Source of the DNA: Saprospiraceae bacterium
GTDB taxonomy: Bacteria; Bacteroidota; Bacteroidia; Chitinophagales; Saprospiraceae
Length of the DNA: 32,846 bases
NCBI GenBank assembly: GCA_028277915.1
Contig: JANQFJ010000220.1
Span: 1 to 32,846 of the forward strand
Direction: 5' to 3'
Shown: positions 23,850 through 32,320 of the stretch, piece after piece
How positions within the stretch are numbered: the stretch's first letter is position 1
Layout: the number at the start of each line of letters is the position of its first letter
The notes under the pieces: model-generated
What the model saw: only the letters and a program-made list of their open reading frames with translations
What the model was told of the DNA's origin: nothing
The model's database searches: none
Position numbers and translations under genes: made by a program

Positions 23850-25373
23850 TTAAAAATTATTGTCGCCCTGGTCATCATAAATTGCATCAGGGTTTTTGTC
23901 AAGTAATTTCAGTGCTTCATTTGACCAATATTCAATTTCCTTTGGTCTTCCTAACTCTGAGTAACATTTAATGATGCCTGTGATACTTTTGGATTTGTTG
24001 GTGGTTTCAAATTCCAATGATTTTTTGAAATCATCAATAGCGTCATTAAATTCCCGAAGATGCTGATAAGCAAGGCCTCTGTTATAATATGCATTGCCCT
24101 CATTTGGATTCAGTTCTATGGATTTTGACCAGTCTTTTTTTGCTTTGATGAGGTTTTCTTCAATTTTAGGAGTAATATCAAAATAAGCAAATCCCCGGTC
24201 AAAATAAGTGGAACTCAGATTGTATGACAACTCCCAGTTTTTGTTGTATTTTATAGCATTGTCGTAATCCGCTATTGCGGATTCCAATTCATTGAGTTTG
24301 TTATAGCAAACACCACGACCCGCATAAGCTCCTGAGTATTCAATATTTTTTTCAATCGCTTTGCCATAATATTCAATTGCTTTTTCCAAATTGTTGAGTT
24401 GAGCCTGACCACTACCTCTGTCAAACCAGCTGTAAGCACTGTCAATTTTCGGGTCAGAAAGTATTTTGTCCTGAATGGTTTTTACATCTTCATTACTTAG
24501 GTTGAGTCCATCCTGGAGGTGGGACAGCGCCAATTTAGAAGGTTCTGAAAGTGGAAATTCATCTCTTAGAATTTCCTTTAGATTGTTTTCATATTCCAAT
24601 ATGCTGTCGTTATAATATTCCAGTTTCCACACTTTATCGTCGATGATCTGTTTTACCAAATGGTCGCTCAAGCCCATTTTTTTTCCTGAAAGAGAAAGCC
24701 CTTTGATCAGGGTTTTTACGGCGTAGCCTTTGGGGTTATTGATAGATGAAAAAGCAGTGTCCACTTCTGAGGAAAAACGAACCTCCGGTGACCCGAAAAG
24801 TAGAACAGGAGTCAGGTGTTCCTCTAAATTCCCATCGAATTGTATAGCAATACAACCAAGATTGAAAGCTTTGTTTAAGCTGTTTTGTGAAAGATCTGGT
24901 TCCAATGATGTGTAAAAGCCCATTGAAAAATTGATGGCTGCCTCATCTGTCATTTCTTTTTTTGTACCTATCACTACTGGTACATATTCAGCTATGGCAG
25001 AAGCCTGTTTTTTGGAGTAACAGGTGTTGACGATAACACATTTGACGTGATCGGTTGCCAGCCGGAACAGTGAAGCCAATGCTTCAGGAGGTATCGCTTT
25101 GGCTTCTCCTTTTTCGTCTTCAAAACACAACTCTCCAGTATCATAACCATGCCCTGAAAAATGGACGACATGAGGTTTGTAGTTCATGATTTCGTTCATT
25201 ACATCATTGGGCTTGGTAGCCTGGTGATCTTTAATCTCAAAGCTGTCATTTCCTTCGAGTTTATCGCGTACAGATTGTAATTCTCTGCCTAGATGAAGCC
25301 GAGAGGCGTTGCTGGGATCGGAGGCAAGGAATAGAATGCGAAGTGTTTGTTTTTCAATTGGTTTATTTTCCAT
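23850..25373 (-). CDS. CHAT-domain (caspase-like) protease with C-terminal TPR repeats
   Basis: 507 aa, no signal peptide. The N-terminal CHAT domain (about 8-200) has the His-Cys dyad: H75 in VVHFSGHGYDTGE and C118 in VIVNTCYSKKQA. Residues about 210-305 are helical, with LALSHLQDGLNLSNEDVKTI, the sort of small adaptor seen in bacterial conflict effectors. Residues about 310-495 contain about five TPR units (RGSGQAQLNNLEKAIEYYGK, GRGVCYNKLNELESAIADYD, NRGLAYQHLREFNDAIDDFK). CHAT proteases are clan CD cysteine peptidases, several of which act in defence or regulated cell death. A GNAT gene follows after 19 bp. The substrate and trigger are unknown. Confidence 0.88.
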   Translation of the reverse strand: MENKPIEKQTLRILFLASDPSNASRLHLGRELQSVRDKLEGNDSFEIKDHQATKPNDVMNEIMNYKPHVVHFSGHGYDTGELCFEDEKGEAKAIPPEALASLFRLATDHVKCVIVNTCYSKKQASAIAEYVPVVIGTKKEMTDEAAINFSMGFYTSLEPDLSQNSLNKAFNLGCIAIQFDGNLEEHLTPVLLFGSPEVRFSSEVDTAFSSINNPKGYAVKTLIKGLSLSGKKMGLSDHLVKQIIDDKVWKLEYYNDSILEYENNLKEILRDEFPLSEPSKLALSHLQDGLNLSNEDVKTIQDKILSDPKIDSAYSWFDRGSGQAQLNNLEKAIEYYGKAIEKNIEYSGAYAGRGVCYNKLNELESAIADYDNAIKYNKNWELSYNLSSTYFDRGFAYFDITPKIEENLIKAKKDWSKSIELNPNEGNAYYNRGLAYQHLREFNDAIDDFKKSLEFETTNKSKSITGIIKCYSELGRPKEIEYWSNEALKLLDKNPDAIYDDQGDNNF

Positions 25374-25399
25374 GAGTTTTAGCGTTTGATTGTTATAAA

Positions 25400-25407
25400 C
25401 AAATATA
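25400..25407 (-). promoter_or_regulatory. Possible -7 element of the CHAT/TPR gene
   Basis: TATATTTG on the minus strand, an exact TAnnTTTG match 26 bp before the start codon. No TTG is found at the expected -33 distance, so the assignment is tentative. Confidence 0.4.
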
Positions 25408-25531
25408 AGATTTCTTTTATTTGTTTGGTGTGAGTGTAGTTATAAAATTGCGCAACAGCTGAAAAAATCAAATTTTAATGGTTTTTAGGTTTAATTTAGT
25501 TTGTAGCTGAATGTCCAATCTGCATCGTAAA

Positions 25532-25801
25532 TTATTTTGAAAACACTTTTTCTTTTGCCTGATCAGAAGTAAGTACAGGAATGATCTCAAAATCAGCTAA
25601 ATCTTTCCATTTTCCAATCCAGTCAACAAGTTTTTCTTCAGAGTCGCTTTCCATAACCTGAAAGCAGATTTCTATTTTTTCATCAATCCAACTGTTAACA
25701 TATTTGACTCCATGAGGTAATTGGCGACCTTTTTTGTCAAATCTCTCGTACAAATCTTTAATTTTATTCGGATGAAACCGCTCAATGATCATGTAAAGCA
25801 T
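25532..25801 (-). CDS. DUF3303 family protein
   Basis: 89 aa. The whole chain follows the DUF3303 pattern: an MLYMIIERFHP start, GRQLPHGVKYVNSWIDE, ICFQVMESDSEEKLVDWI, GKWKDLADFEIIPVLTS. It is a small ferredoxin-like (dimeric alpha/beta barrel) protein of unknown function, found singly in many bacteria. It is divergent from the rhamnose operon across 97 bp and lies 158 bp upstream of the CHAT gene. No functional link to either side is evident. Confidence 0.85.
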   Translation of the reverse strand: MLYMIIERFHPNKIKDLYERFDKKGRQLPHGVKYVNSWIDEKIEICFQVMESDSEEKLVDWIGKWKDLADFEIIPVLTSDQAKEKVFSK

Positions 25802-25898
25802 AATAGTTATTTAATTGTAAAATTAAGTTCGATTTGAAAAAAGTTTGGTGAAATGAAGTCTTATCCCGAATTTACAAAATAACGAAAAAACAAAACCG

Positions 25899-27998
25899 AT
25901 GAATATACAAACATTTCAGCACGTCAATAATTTATGGGATCCGACGAAAGCTGCATCTTTTGGCGACGATGAAGTTGCATTGTTTTTATACCGTTCCAAT
26001 CTATTAGGGACAGACCTTCGTATCACCAATTTTGGAGGTGGAAATACCTCCTGTAAAACCATCGAAATGGATCCGTTGTCAGGTGAAGACACTGAAGTCA
26101 TGTGGGTCAAAGGTTCCGGAGGTGACCTGGGAACCTTGACACGAGCAGGAATTGCTGGGCTCTATTCCAGCCGCCTGAGAGCTTTGAAGAGCAGGTATAG
26201 GGGATTGGCGTTTGAAGATAAAATGGTCGATTTGTTTTATCACTGTATTTATGATCGTGAAAGTCGTGCACCAAGTATTGATACACCTTTGCATGGCTTG
26301 CTACCTTTTAAGCATATTGATCATTTACATCCTGACGCCGTAATTGCAATCGCAGCAGCAAAGGATGGTGAAGCCATCACCAAAAAAATATGGGGCAATA
26401 ATATGGGATGGGTACCCTGGCAACGCCCTGGCTTTGATTTGGGACTGCAATTGGAAAAATGTGTTGAAGAAAATCCTGGAATTCGTGGAATCGTTTTGGG
26501 TGGACATGGTTTGTTTACCTGGGGAGAAACTTCCTTAGATTGTTATATGAATAGCCTGGAAGTCATTGAAATGGCAGCAGAATATATTGCAGAGAAAGAA
26601 GGAGAACAAAAGGCTGTTTTTGGAGGACAAAAAATACAAAGTTTGGAAAAAAATGAACGCATTAGTCGGGCTGCGAAATTAGCTCCGATTTTGAGAGGAA
26701 TGTGTTCAAGTCATAATCGTATGATTGGTCATTTTACAGATGACGAAAGGGTTTTGGAGTTTATCAATTCAAATGATTTGGCAAGACTGGCGCCTTTGGG
26801 AACCTCCTGCCCCGATCACTTTTTACGTACTAAAATTCAACCTTTGATACTCAACCTTTCCATAGATGAAAGCTTGAGTAATATTGAAAATGTAAAATCC
26901 AAATTAGAGCCCGCTTTTAAAAAATATCGAAAAGAATACACGGAATATTACGAAGAGTGTAAAAGGGAAAATAGTCCGCCAATGCGAGATCCTCATCCGG
27001 TGGTGATTTTATACCCCGGTGTTGGAATGTTTACTTTCGCTAAAAACAAACAAACAGCCAGAGTCGCGAGTGAGTTTTACATAAATGCCATCAATGTCAT
27101 GCGAGGCGCTGAAACAATTTCCGAATACACCGCACTTTCGCGTCAGGAAGCATTTGATATTGAATATTGGTTACTGGAAGAAGCAAAATTACAACGACTT
27201 CCAAAGGAGTTACCACTTTCACGACAAGTGGCGGTTGTCTCAGGCGCCGGAGGCGGAATCGGAAAAGCCATCGCTGAAAGATTGATTGCTGAAGGTGCAA
27301 ATGTAGTTTTTACGGATGTGGCAGAGGATCGTTTGCAAGAAGCATTGTCCCATTATAAAAAAGACCAGGCGACTTATGTGGTTTGTAATGTTACAGACGA
27401 AGATGCTGTTCTGGGAGCGATGGAAAAAGCATGTTTGGAGTATGGAGGCGTCGATATTGTGGTGCACAGCGCAGGTCTGGCAATTTCTAAACCATTAGCA
27501 GAAACAACTATTGAAGATTGGAACAAATTGCATGATGTCATGGTCAAGGGACAGTTCCATCTGGCAAAAAAAGCAGCAGAGGTCATGCGAAAACAAAGTT
27601 TAGGAGGCAACATTGTCAACATCGCAAGCAAAAATGGTTTGGTCGCGGGACCTAACAACATCGGCTATGGAACTGCAAAAGCGGCGCAACAGCACATGAC
27701 TCGCTTGTTGGCCTCCGAATTGGCAAAAGACAAAATCCGGGTGAATGCCATCAACCCAGATGGTGTGATCGTAGGAAGTAAAATCTGGGAAGGAGCTTGG
27801 GCGGAAGGTAGGGCAAAGGCTCATGGCATATCAGTGGAAGACTTGCCTCAGCACTATGCCAAACGCAATTTGCTCAATGAAATGATACTTCCTGAAGATA
27901 TTGCAAACGCTGTTTTTGTACTACTCGCTTTCTTAAACAAAAGCACCGGAAATATGATCAATGTTGATGGAGGTATGGCCAATGCATTTGTACGATAA
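25899..27998 (+). CDS. rhaD: Bifunctional L-rhamnulose-1-phosphate aldolase / L-lactaldehyde dehydrogenase
   Basis: 699 aa. Residues 1 to about 430 are a class II aldolase (LRITNFGGGNTS, DTPLHGLLPFKHIDHLHPD, GGHGLFTWGE, whose histidines bind metal). Residues about 440-699 are an SDR: SGAGGGIG (448-455), HSAG, and Y590-x3-K594 (YGTAK). This fusion is the TIGR02632-type enzyme, called RhaEW in Bacillus. It splits L-rhamnulose 1-phosphate to DHAP and L-lactaldehyde and then oxidises the aldehyde to L-lactate. It leads a five-gene operon with sulfatase, isomerase, kinase and lactate dehydrogenase. The gene symbol is given by pathway role. No promoter matching the consensus was found in the 97-bp gap. 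Confidence 0.93.
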   Translation: MNIQTFQHVNNLWDPTKAASFGDDEVALFLYRSNLLGTDLRITNFGGGNTSCKTIEMDPLSGEDTEVMWVKGSGGDLGTLTRAGIAGLYSSRLRALKSRYRGLAFEDKMVDLFYHCIYDRESRAPSIDTPLHGLLPFKHIDHLHPDAVIAIAAAKDGEAITKKIWGNNMGWVPWQRPGFDLGLQLEKCVEENPGIRGIVLGGHGLFTWGETSLDCYMNSLEVIEMAAEYIAEKEGEQKAVFGGQKIQSLEKNERISRAAKLAPILRGMCSSHNRMIGHFTDDERVLEFINSNDLARLAPLGTSCPDHFLRTKIQPLILNLSIDESLSNIENVKSKLEPAFKKYRKEYTEYYEECKRENSPPMRDPHPVVILYPGVGMFTFAKNKQTARVASEFYINAINVMRGAETISEYTALSRQEAFDIEYWLLEEAKLQRLPKELPLSRQVAVVSGAGGGIGKAIAERLIAEGANVVFTDVAEDRLQEALSHYKKDQATYVVCNVTDEDAVLGAMEKACLEYGGVDIVVHSAGLAISKPLAETTIEDWNKLHDVMVKGQFHLAKKAAEVMRKQSLGGNIVNIASKNGLVAGPNNIGYGTAKAAQQHMTRLLASELAKDKIRVNAINPDGVIVGSKIWEGAWAEGRAKAHGISVEDLPQHYAKRNLLNEMILPEDIANAVFVLLAFLNKSTGNMINVDGGMANAFVR

Positions 27999-28040
27999 AA
28001 TTGTTTTTTAAACGAAGCTGTTTTCCAATTTAAATTATCC

Positions 28041-29612
28041 ATGAATTTACATTTCAGTACAGCACAAAATAAACTGATAGTTTTTATAATTCTCGCAGGA
28101 ATGCTGTCTTTGAAATCTTGTACTCCAAAAGAGATATCATCCCCGAATATCATTCTTTTTTTAGTTGATGATTTAGGATGGCAGGATACTTCTGTCCCTT
28201 TTTGGAAAGAAAAAACAGCTTTAAATGAGAGATACCATACACCAAACATGGAACGCCTTGCAGCGCAAGGTATGAAATTTACACAGGCATACGCGACTGC
28301 GGTTTGCTCGCCTACTAGAATTAGCCTAATGACGGGGATGAATGCTGCTAGGCATCGTGTGACCAATTGGACTTTGCGCAAAGATCAAATGAAGTCTTCT
28401 GAAAAAAATCATGAAAAGCTGCAATTTCCCTATTGGAACGTCAATGGACTAACCATCGATTCAACAATAGATCATGCCGTTTACGCGACTCCACTTCCGG
28501 CATTGTTGAAAAATGCAGGTTATCACACAATCCATGTGGGTAAAGCACATTTTGGAGCAATAGGAACACCTTGTGAGAATCCTTCCAATATTGGTTTTGA
28601 CGTAAACATAGCAGGACATGCTGCTGGTGCTCCTGGCAGTTATCTTGGAACGAAGAATTTTGGGAACAGCGGAAATAATAAAAATTCTCCTTGGAGTGTT
28701 CCTGGACTGGAAAAATATCATGGACAGGATATTTTCTTAACAGAAGCTTTAACACGGGAAGCAAAACTCGCTTTAGATATTCCTGTTCAAAAAAAGCAAC
28801 CATTCTTTTTATACATGTCATTGTACAATGTTCACGTACCAATTAAACCTGACAATCGGTTTGTTGAAAAATATTTCAAAATTGGCCTGGATAGCACCGA
28901 AGCAAAATACGCCTCCATGGTCGAAAGTATGGATAAGTCTTTGGGAGATTTGATGGATTACATTGAAACGAATGATTTGGCAAAAAATACAATAGTCATT
29001 TTCATGTCTGACAATGGCGGCTTGAGCGCTCAAGGTCGTGGTGGAGAAAAACATACGCACAATTTTCCACTTTCAAGCGGTAAAGGATCGATCCGTGAAG
29101 GCGGTATTCGAGAACCAATGTTGGCTAAGTGGCCCGGAATTACCCCTCCAAATACTGTAAATCCAAATTATTTGATTATTGAAGATTTTTTCCCAACTAT
29201 CCTCGAAATGGCTGGAGTTAGGGATGTTGTAACTTTACAACATGTTGATGGTCAAAGTTTTGTGTCTCAATTGAAGAATCCTGAACGAATCACCCAAAGT
29301 AGACCACTCTTTTGGCATTATCCCAACCAATGGGGACCTTCAGGTCCTGGTATCGGTGCTTACAGCGCAGTTCGACTAGGGGATTGGAAGTTAATTTATT
29401 ACCACTTGGATGAAAGTTTTGAACTCTTTAATATTAAAAATGATATTGGTGAAAACAGGAATTTAGCTGACCAGGAAGTTGAGATACTATTGGAATTAGC
29501 GAATGTATTAACGAATTATTTAAAATCGGTTGATGCACAAATGCCCATTCATAAATCGACAAATAAACCGGTAGCCTGGCCTCATGAAAAGGCTTTAGCG
29601 CTAAAAAATTAA
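28041..29612 (+). CDS. Family S1 sulfatase (probable lipoprotein)
   Basis: 523 aa. The formylglycine signature C89-S-P-T-R93 (followed by ISLMTG) marks a type I sulfatase, activated by conversion of C89. Metal-binding NIILFLVDDLGWQD and the later KAHFG, FLYMSLYNVHVPI and MSDNGG motifs are present. The leader ends in LKSC (C27), so it is probably a lipoprotein, although Lys before the Ser-Cys is not ideal. It sits between the aldolase (42-bp gap) and the isomerase (6-bp gap), so it most likely removes sulfate from rhamnose-containing glycan pieces, as on algal ulvan. The exact substrate is inferred from context. Confidence 0.9.
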   Translation: MNLHFSTAQNKLIVFIILAGMLSLKSCTPKEISSPNIILFLVDDLGWQDTSVPFWKEKTALNERYHTPNMERLAAQGMKFTQAYATAVCSPTRISLMTGMNAARHRVTNWTLRKDQMKSSEKNHEKLQFPYWNVNGLTIDSTIDHAVYATPLPALLKNAGYHTIHVGKAHFGAIGTPCENPSNIGFDVNIAGHAAGAPGSYLGTKNFGNSGNNKNSPWSVPGLEKYHGQDIFLTEALTREAKLALDIPVQKKQPFFLYMSLYNVHVPIKPDNRFVEKYFKIGLDSTEAKYASMVESMDKSLGDLMDYIETNDLAKNTIVIFMSDNGGLSAQGRGGEKHTHNFPLSSGKGSIREGGIREPMLAKWPGITPPNTVNPNYLIIEDFFPTILEMAGVRDVVTLQHVDGQSFVSQLKNPERITQSRPLFWHYPNQWGPSGPGIGAYSAVRLGDWKLIYYHLDESFELFNIKNDIGENRNLADQEVEILLELANVLTNYLKSVDAQMPIHKSTNKPVAWPHEKALALKN

Positions 29613-29618
29613 ATATCG

Positions 29619-30902
29619 ATGAAAATCCAAGACTATTTGATTTCTAGCCACAATGAAGAATTAGCTGGGAATCACTCCGAGCAATTTGATTTTCTTAAAT
29701 ATCAGCTTGACAAAAAGGGGATAGATGTTGAATCAATTATAGATCGATTGACTGATTTTCAGGTTGCGATTCCCAGTTGGGCACTTGGTGCCGGAGGGAC
29801 TCGATTTGGCCGGTTTTCTTATGGAGGCGAACCTGGCAATTTAGAACAAAAAATTGACGACGTAGGCATCATCCATGCTTTGACAAAATCCGCCGGAGCA
29901 ATTTCATTACATATTCCGTGGGACATCCCAAAGGATGCCAATGCCATCAAAGAGCAAGCAAAATCTCTTGGGATTATCTTCGACGCCGTCAACTCAAACA
30001 CTTTTCAGGATCAGCAAAATGCTACCTTTTCTTTCAAATTTGGTTCCCTTTGTCATATTGATAAAAGCGTCAGACAGCAAGCGATCGATCACAACATCGA
30101 GGTCATCGAATATGGTAAAGCTTTGGGGTCCAAATCAATCACCGTTTGGCTGGCAGACGGATCAACTTTCCCCGGACAGCACAACTTTCGGACAGCTTTC
30201 CAAAATACGCAAAAAAGTCTTCATGAAATCTATCAGCAATTGCCAGAAGATTGGCGAATGTTTATCGAATACAAACCTTTTGAGCCCAATTTTTACAGTA
30301 TGGCTGTTCCGGACTGGGGAACTTCACTTTTGTTAGCTGAAGCTTGCGGAGATAAAGCTTTTACATTGGTGGATCTCGGTCATCATTTACCAAATACGAA
30401 TATCGAACAGATCGTGGCGATTTTGATGTTGAAAGGAAAGCTCGGAGGTTTTCATTTTAACGACAGCAAATATGGCGATGATGACTTGACCTGCGGAAGT
30501 ATCCATCCTTACCAGTTATTTTTGATTTTTAATGAATTGGTTTTTGGAATGGAAAACAACGTTTCCGGGAACCCACCCTTAGCCTGGATGATTGATGCCA
30601 GCCATAATGTCAAAGATCCGCTGGAGGATTTAATGCAGTCTTTGGAAGCGATAAACCTGGCTTATGGAAAGGCGCTTTTGGTTGATCAAAAAGCGTTGGA
30701 AGCTGCGCAATTTGAGAATGATGTGACCATTTCCCAGGAGGTTTTACAAAATGCTTTTCGTACAGATGTACGCCCAATCCTTCGTGAAACTCGACTGAGA
30801 AACGGCGCTGCCATTGATCCATTAGTATTGTACAGAAAACTCAAAATTCGGGAAAGTCTGATCAAGGAAAGAGGCAAGAATTCGATAGCTTCAGGATTGT
30901 AG
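29619..30902 (+). CDS. rhaI: L-rhamnose isomerase, Pseudomonas stutzeri-type (RhaI)
   Basis: 427 aa, the length of this TIM-barrel family. Metal ligands visible by comparison with the P. stutzeri enzyme (remembered numbering minus about two): E217 (IEYKPFE), D252 and H255 (VDLGHH), H279 (GGFHFND), D287 and D289 (YGDDD), D326 (MIDASHN). Converts L-rhamnose to L-rhamnulose with Mn or a similar ion; such enzymes also isomerise other sugars. It lies 6 bp after the sulfatase, before the kinase (43-bp gap). Confidence 0.92.
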   Translation: MKIQDYLISSHNEELAGNHSEQFDFLKYQLDKKGIDVESIIDRLTDFQVAIPSWALGAGGTRFGRFSYGGEPGNLEQKIDDVGIIHALTKSAGAISLHIPWDIPKDANAIKEQAKSLGIIFDAVNSNTFQDQQNATFSFKFGSLCHIDKSVRQQAIDHNIEVIEYGKALGSKSITVWLADGSTFPGQHNFRTAFQNTQKSLHEIYQQLPEDWRMFIEYKPFEPNFYSMAVPDWGTSLLLAEACGDKAFTLVDLGHHLPNTNIEQIVAILMLKGKLGGFHFNDSKYGDDDLTCGSIHPYQLFLIFNELVFGMENNVSGNPPLAWMIDASHNVKDPLEDLMQSLEAINLAYGKALLVDQKALEAAQFENDVTISQEVLQNAFRTDVRPILRETRLRNGAAIDPLVLYRKLKIRESLIKERGKNSIASGL

Positions 30903-30945
30903 GTTGACTACTTGACTAACTAAAATTTATCTTCTTTAAAAATAT

Positions 30946-32295
30946 ATGCCCCATACCCTCATCTTCGATATCGGAAAAACAAACAAAAAGTGCTTCATTT
31001 TTGATGAAAACTTTCAGGAAGTATATCGCGATTCCGTTCACATCGAAGAAATTAGAGATGAAGATGGAGATCCTTGCGATGATCTCCAGGCCATTGAAAA
31101 ATGGATAAAAAATCGACTGAAAATATTTTTGACCAACCAAAAATTCAACATTAAAACGGTGAATTTTTCGACTTATGGAGCTAGTTTAGTTCACGTTGAT
31201 AAAAATGGAAAGCCGTTAGCACCACTTTATAATTATTTGAAACCATATCCTGAAGAAATTCTGAATTTATTTTATGAAAAATATGGTAATAAAGAAACAA
31301 TCGCCAAAGAAACGGCTTCGCCTGCCTTGGCAATGCTCAATTCCGGTTTACAGCTTTTTTGGTTAAAACATGCAAAACCAGATGTCTTCAAAAATGCAAG
31401 GAGATCCATACATTTTTCACAATATTTGAGCTTTTTGTTCACGGGAAAAGCAGTCAGTGATTATACAAGTTTGGGCTGTCATACCAGTCTGTGGGATTTT
31501 AAAAAAAAGGACTATCACGCATGGGTTAAAAAAGAAGGTTTTGTTGAAAAATTACCTCCTTTGGTATCTACATCTAGCAGCATTATGAAAAAATACAACG
31601 GACAAAAACTAAAATTTGGAACAGGTATCCATGACAGTTCGGCTGCCTTACTGCCTTATATTTTAGTTGAACAGGACCCGTTTGTGCTGATCTCAACAGG
31701 AACCTGGAGCATTACGCTCAATCCATTTAACGATGAGTTGTTGACTACTGAAGAATTGGAAAAAGATTGCCTGAATTATATGCAAATAGATGGAAAACCT
31801 GTGAAAGCAGCTCGCCTTTTTTTGGGGAAAGAATACCAATTACAGATTGAAAAATTGAACCGGTTTTTTCAAAAATCGGCGGATTATTACACAAAAATTA
31901 AATTTGATGAAAGGCTTTTTTTGCAATTGAAAAAAGACGAAAAATCAAAATTTCATTTCGAAAGCATCCATTTAAAAAGGGATCAACCGCAGCATACCAA
32001 TTTGGAAAATCTCAAAGATTACGAAAAGGCATATCACCAATTAATGCTGGAATTGGTAGCACTCCAAATCCAGTCCACGAAGCTTGCAATCGGAAATACA
32101 ACCATTAAAAAAGTTTATATTGACGGAGGTTTTACTAAGAATGTTATTTTTATCAAACTGTTGTCCAGATATTTTCCAAACTTGAAAATTAGGACAGTTA
32201 AAAAACCGATGGGTTCAGCACTGGGAGCGGCTTTGGTCTTGAATGAGAAAAAACTGAATAGAAAATTGTTAAAGAAAAACCTTGGTTTAAAATAA
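30946..32295 (+). CDS. rhaB: FGGY-family carbohydrate kinase, probable L-rhamnulokinase
   Basis: 449 aa. The N-terminal ATP-binding phosphate loop is LIFDIGKTNKKCFIFDE; further FGGY features are FSTYGASLVHVD, HDSSAALLPY, ISTGTWSITLNPF and, near the end, VYIDGGFTKNVIFIKLLSRYFP in two parts and PMGSALGAAL. It phosphorylates a ketose at C1. L-rhamnulose is assigned from the flanking isomerase and aldolase; by sequence alone L-fuculokinase cannot be excluded. The next gene begins 25 bp downstream. Confidence 0.88.
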   Translation: MPHTLIFDIGKTNKKCFIFDENFQEVYRDSVHIEEIRDEDGDPCDDLQAIEKWIKNRLKIFLTNQKFNIKTVNFSTYGASLVHVDKNGKPLAPLYNYLKPYPEEILNLFYEKYGNKETIAKETASPALAMLNSGLQLFWLKHAKPDVFKNARRSIHFSQYLSFLFTGKAVSDYTSLGCHTSLWDFKKKDYHAWVKKEGFVEKLPPLVSTSSSIMKKYNGQKLKFGTGIHDSSAALLPYILVEQDPFVLISTGTWSITLNPFNDELLTTEELEKDCLNYMQIDGKPVKAARLFLGKEYQLQIEKLNRFFQKSADYYTKIKFDERLFLQLKKDEKSKFHFESIHLKRDQPQHTNLENLKDYEKAYHQLMLELVALQIQSTKLAIGNTTIKKVYIDGGFTKNVIFIKLLSRYFPNLKIRTVKKPMGSALGAALVLNEKKLNRKLLKKNLGLK

Positions 32296-32320
32296 GAACA
32301 CTCCATTTAGACTTACTACG

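Noticed and set aside
23850..25373. CHAT-TPR protein as a CRISPR-associated Csx29 (craspase) protease
   Set aside because: No CRISPR array or cas7-11 gene is nearby, and here the TPRs follow the CHAT domain instead of preceding it.
21561..25373. Helicase, GNAT and CHAT genes as one defence operon
   Set aside because: The helicase is separated from the GNAT by 185 bp and its sequence looks like a general SF2 helicase; only the CHAT-GNAT spacing supports co-transcription.
25802..25898. Palindrome TAATT-GTAA-AATTA between the DUF3303 gene and the rhamnose operon as an operator
   Set aside because: The arms are only five A/T bases, expected by chance in such AT-rich sequence, and it is not repeated.
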